From Anaeramoeba flamelloides (taxonomy: Eukaryota; Metamonada; Anaeramoebidae), in the NCBI GenBank assembly GCA_027625915.1, contig JANTQA010000057.1, forward strand, positions 6,076,001-6,140,000: a DNA stretch of 64,000 bases, written 5' to 3'. The position numbers were made by a program, and so were the translations under genes. The notes under the pieces are model-generated. The model was not told the DNA's origin. It searched no databases and saw only the letters and a list, made by a program, of their open reading frames with translations. Below are positions 59,458-64,000 of this stretch, piece by piece (within the stretch, counting starts at the first letter, position 1; each line of letters opens with the position of its first letter).

Positions 59458-59680
59458 CAGTACCAGTCAATGTCGACACCAAACAGAAAATCAAAAACAA
59501 AAACCAAAATCCCAACCACGAATTAGTTCAAAGCACTCTTTTGTTCATGTTTTGGATCTAAAATTCAACACCAAAACAAAAGACAACAAAATAAATTTTT
59601 TTGATTTTTCAATGACTTTCTTTCTATTTTGTGAATCAAACGAACATAACTGGACTTTTTTAATCTTTTTATTATTGATT
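59458..59680 (+). CDS. Possible second exon of the MAN1-like gene
   Basis: An open frame after a candidate acceptor (ATACCAG). It contains a polar region with one Cys, then HNWTFLIFLLLICLIY, a good membrane segment, and runs into a consensus donor (TTTAT/GTGAGT). MAN1-type proteins have a second membrane segment after the luminal domain, which fits. Phase with the first exon was not established. Confidence 0.25.
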
Positions 59681-59743
59681 TGTTTGATTTATGTGAGTAT
59701 TTTCCAAATATTTTAACACTCAACCTTGTGTTGTATGAGAGAC

Positions 59744-60440
59744 AACTAACAATAAAAATTCCTGGATACTACAAATAGTTAAATACATTCTATTTTTATA
59801 ATTCTTCTGTTAAATCATTTTCTAGACTGAGTTAGGTTTAAAAGAGCAATTTAAATTCAAAATATTCCACAATCATATTCAACTTAAAAATGTTCGATCT
59901 GAGGATTGTTAATAATCTCTCTTTTTTTTTTTTTTTTTTTTTGATCTAACTTTATACCCTTCCTTTTAAATTTTGTCGAAAAACTGAAGATTAAGAGGAT
60001 AGTCAATTCACTTTTTTATTAATTGTCAATTAGATCAGAAAATGGGATTTTTCTTTTTTTTGTTGTGTTTTTTTTTCATTTTTACTATTTTATACTTTCT
60101 CCAAAAAAATTTATCAATTTTTGTTCAAAAGTAAAATAAAATATCATAATAGAATGTTGGGATAGGAACAAAAAAGAATACATTTCTCATCCCTCAAAGT
60201 AGATCTATCAAGTCAACCTAATATTCTATTGTGGTATTGTATTTCATTGTAAAAAAATTAATAAATTATTTTAAAGGGGGTATTTCGTAAAGTGCTTTGA
60301 ATACTAAAAATAAACACTAAAGAGTTAAAATAAAAAATGTTGAAGTCTTATATTTTTGGAAATTTCGGAAAAAAGTGAAAATTTTGATTTTTGGTTGATA
60401 CTACCTTGATTTGTAATAGTAAGAGAACATGAAAATAGAA
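59744..60440. repeat. Dispersed repeat A, copy 2 (without the MITE)
   Basis: Homologous to 17870-19160 but continuous where that copy carries the TTAA element. Here ACTACCTTGATTTGTAATAG corresponds to the two MITE flanks joined. Includes ATTCTATTGTGGTATT. Confidence 0.6.
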
Positions 60441-63400
60441 AAATAATTAAATTATTCTTCATAAATAATTAATCAAATTTTGAAGATACCTAAGAGTATA
60501 CTATCATTTGAGATTATTTCAATTGAAATTTATCTATTTTAAATTAATTGAATTCTTTTCGATAATTCCAGTAGATTACTTACTTTTCTTCCAAATGAAT
60601 TCTTCAAATGTATTATTAATTTCATCTCTTCATTTTGGTAAAGAGGTAAGGTACGCACAATCTACGAAATTTTATTATAGTACATTCATCAAAAAAAAAA
60701 TGTAAAAGGAGTATAACATTCATGTTTCATATTAAAAATTATGCTTTTTTTTCTTATTATTAAATACAATATTAAAATTTATTACAATAGTTTACCCATG
60801 TATAAATAAAATTTGAAGGAAAATTCTCTTGATATTTAAAGTAAATTTTAGATTATGAATTGAATTTTGTGCATTTTTTTTTTGTTTTTTTCTCAAATTT
60901 TTATGATAAATTTAATTTTTTTTATGTTTGTTCAAAATCATAAACAATATATTTATTTTCTTGAAAATATTTTTCATATTTTGATCTTAAATTTTTTGAA
61001 TATTTTTTTAAAATAATAGAATTTTTAGTAACCAATCTCAAATTTAATTATTATTCATTGTTAGTTCCTTTGATCATTTAATGATATAGGATCTTGAGAA
61101 AAAATGGAAATAGTTATTTTCGCCTAAAAGATTGGTTAAAAAAGTCTTAAAGTTGTTATTTTCACATAGTAAATTTAATATTAAATTCAAAAAAATAAAA
61201 TCATATCATACTAAAATTAAAAAAAAAGAAAAAGAACTCTGATTGTTAAATAACAACTTACTGTAAATGTTATTTTCCCATATTAATTATTATTTTAACA
61301 TAGTTTGATATTTTTTACCCATTTGAAATTTTAAAAATTCAACAAATTTCTGAATTATTTAAAAAAAAAATATTTTCTTTGAAGGAAATTAGAAATCCTA
61401 TTGTTTGTAGAAAGTGTAAAAAACCCTCCTTAAAGATAAAAATTCTAAGTTTACAAATAATTTTGTAGGATAAAAAATCTTGTTAATTTAAAAAAAATTA
61501 CAATAATTATTTCGACTTGAAAAAAAACTATTTTTTGATTCAAAATATTTTTCTTCATTTTTTCATTTTTTTTTTTAACAACAAAACAAGGAATTGAAGA
61601 AAATATTGACAATATAATTTCTTCAAAACATGGGAAAATCAACTCAACCCAAATAGAAATGTTTTTTAATTTGGTAATTTCGAAATATAATAATTAATGT
61701 CCTAGCCTTAATTCTATTGTGGATTATCAATAGCTCAAAGATTCATAGTATTAATATGTATTAATAATATTTCTCGGTTTTTTAAAGATTTTCAAATAAA
61801 TAAAACCAATTTGTATAATACTTTAGTATAATAATAAAAAAAAAAAAAAAAAAAAAAAAAAAAGAAATAGTAGAATTATTATCAAATAACTTATTTATAT
61901 ATAAATCAACTCTTTTTTATGTTTCGATTACAGTCATTTCCACTTTTAAGGTACAAACTGAAATGAAATTTAAGGCACGATAAAAATCTCAAATTAAGGC
62001 ACAAAATTTAGATTCCAAAAAAAAAAATTGTAAAAAAAAAATACAAATTTTGTAGCTTAATTTGAGATTTTTTTTAGTGTCTTAAATTTGGCACAAAGTT
62101 TGTTCCTTAAAAGTGAAACTGATGTTTTTAAAAAGAATATTTATTAATCATTTAAATTTCAAGAAATTTTATAAATATTTTTTAGTAAAATAAAGAACCA
62201 TTCTTATCTGAACTGTTAGTATTCAATATTTGATTTATAATAATTGTATTTTTAAAATAAGATTAAAGTTTCAATGTTCTTTGATCTTTTTTTGATACAA
62301 AACATGGAAAAATACTAAATTTTTGATAGCATTCAATAATAATTTTTTTATATAAATAATTTGTTTTTATTTTTATCAAAAAATTACAAACAAAAAAGGA
62401 TCAGATCTATCAACTTAAAAATTAATTGGAAAAAAATAGAATTTTTATAAAAATACTATTATCTTTCTCTAAAGAATATAAAAATGTGTTGACTTATTGG
62501 TTTTATTATCATTAGGAAAATAAGTGATCTAATTACTTTGGGGAATTAAATTAATACACATTAGAACAAAAATACGACAAATTTAAGACTACTTTTGAAG
62601 GAAAAAATAATGAAAATAAAATGTAATTGGATCGAAAATCTATTTATTTATTTAATGAAATTAAAAAAAATAGTAATTTTAATTGTCAGTGGAAGTTACC
62701 TGGGAATTCCAACGAAATTTTTATTGAAATTTTTTGGAATTAAATTAAAAATGTTAAATATAAAAGAAATATATATATATAAATTAAAAGAAAACTTTTT
62801 GAAATTTCAAAAAAATATATTTTTTTAATTCTATTATACCAGAAGAAAAGAAGAAACACAACTGGAAAAGCGTGTAAAAAGAAAAAAATGAAGAGATATA
62901 AATGTGAAATTTGACAATAAGAAAAATTTTTAAGATAGAATCCGTGAAAAATCTACTTTCTTCTTGTTTCATAAATTTTTTGCTTCTTAAAATGATCAAA
63001 TTTTTTTTAAAACATTTTTCTTAATATTTATTATTTTGTTTTGAGCTTTAGCAGCATTTTTATTTTTAGGTATATTTTATTTTTGTTAGAAAAAAAATAG
63101 AAAAAAAATAGAAAAAGAAAAAGAAAAAGTGAAAAGAAAATTAAAAATACATGAAATTAAGACAAATTTCGAATCTGTATTTATCCCAAGTCCAATAAAA
63201 AAAAACAAATCTCAAAAATAAATAGCAAATAATAAAAAAAATAAATGTCTTTAAAAATAAATTTTCATTTGATATAGTGTATGGAAGGTGAATAACCCTT
63301 GAGTATATAGATGGATGGTTAATATTAATCACAAAAAACGACTGAAGATGAAAATTATATTATCAAATTAATAAAAATGCTGGCTTTTTTAAGTAGTGGT

Positions 63401-64000
63401 TAAATTGATTTATTAAAAGTGTCAATTTATTTTAGATACATGATCACACTTGGGAAATTTGAAAAAATGATAAATATATATATATAATAATATAAACTAA
63501 ATTCAAAAAATAGGGGCCCAAATTTCGAGATCTCGTTCTAGAATCATTGAATAACAATATGATGTTGGGCAGTTGATTAATGATGTAATTTAAATAAAAA
63601 TTTCTACTTCATAATTTACTAAGTAAACTTTTGACTGAAAAATTGGAAGAAAATAAAAAAAATTTTCAAACAATCAGATGACAATTTGATTTTTTTTTGT
63701 TTGTTAGTTTCTTCAATAAAATAGTTTCAGATGTCAATTTTTCTTCACTGATTTACATTTAATATTTTTACATGATGAAAAATTTCAATTTAATTCTCAA
63801 TCAAATTACTCTTACAACCAAAAAAAAATTCGATAATATCCAGATGTTGTAAAATTTTGGATGATTTTTTTTAGCCAAATTTTTTGTACAAAAAATGAAA
63901 TAGATTTTTTTCAACGTATAAAAATTTTTAAAGAAGACACCTTGTTAGTATTTAATCTTCTGATGATTATCCACCAACTTCTAGTTTATTGATGATTATT
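60441..64000. other. Right end of the window, no gene established
   Basis: Possible exon-like piece at about 60572-60642 (acceptor TTCCAG, donor GAG/GTAAGG) that could belong to the MAN1-like gene. Otherwise A/T-rich with an A-run at about 61837-61864, one MITE (61931-62124) and a short TIR-like string near 63500 (AAATTCAAAAAATAGGGGCCC). Confidence 0.35.
61931..62124. mobile_element. 196-bp palindromic TA-target MITE, diverged copy
   Basis: Starts CAGTCATTTCCACTTTTAAG after TA and ends AAAAGTGAAACTGATG. The interior keeps AAATTTAAGGCAC and TCTCAAATTAAGGCACAAAA. Confidence 0.65.

Overview
The window looks like the genome of an amoeboid protist. It is extremely A+T-rich, with homopolymer runs, (TA)n and (TAA)n tracts, GT-AG introns from about 120 bp to 5.7 kb, leucine-rich-repeat (LRR) proteins, an LRR/TKL kinase, a heterotrimeric G-protein alpha subunit and a NuoE-type 24 kDa iron-sulfur protein. 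Dictyostelids fit poorly because their introns are short. An anaerobic amoeba such as Anaeramoeba is my best guess, but the sequence alone does not prove it.

Layout. 1-2382 (minus): 3' exon of an LRR / coiled-coil / TKL kinase. 6146-6814 (minus): small LRR protein. 9228-20818 (minus): a five-exon, 1181-residue USP7/Ubp15 homologue, assembled here from splice phases and homology. 31138-31740 (plus): intronless NuoE/NDUFV2. 36844-43824 (plus): six-exon Galpha of 360 residues. 47061-54992 (minus): four-exon PP4-like phosphatase of 303 residues. 58879-59367 (plus): probable first exon of a MAN1/Heh-type inner nuclear membrane protein. The rest is intron or intergenic DNA full of small mobile elements.

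Main finding. The USP7 homologue keeps every domain of the family (MATH with its DWGF motif, USP fold, UBL domains, C-terminal tail) in open reading frame, but all three catalytic positions are changed: Cys to Phe, His to Tyr, Asp to His. The oxyanion Asn is also changed. It reads as a full-length pseudo-deubiquitinase.

Mobile and repeat landscape. At least nine families can be told apart: (1) a 196-bp near-palindromic TA-target MITE with eight copies; (2) a 552-bp TTAA-target MITE with about 210-bp inverted repeats, for which a paralogous empty site lies elsewhere in the window, plus a decayed second copy; (3) a 458-bp element with 3-bp target duplications, two copies; (4) a tRNA-derived SINE, three copies; (5) a stem-loop mosaic family, about five copies; (6) a foldback element of about 460 bp, two copies; (7) a 224-bp inverted-repeat element, two copies; (8) a tandem array of roughly 1.6-kb units carrying a conserved GC-rich core with ACGCGT motifs, each unit hit independently by family 1; (9) several two-copy dispersed repeats. 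The long introns of USP7, Galpha and PP4 are the main place these elements sit.

The genes form no obvious pathway cluster. Galpha, PP4, the LRR kinase and USP7 are typical eukaryotic signalling genes, and NuoE belongs to a mitochondrion-related organelle.
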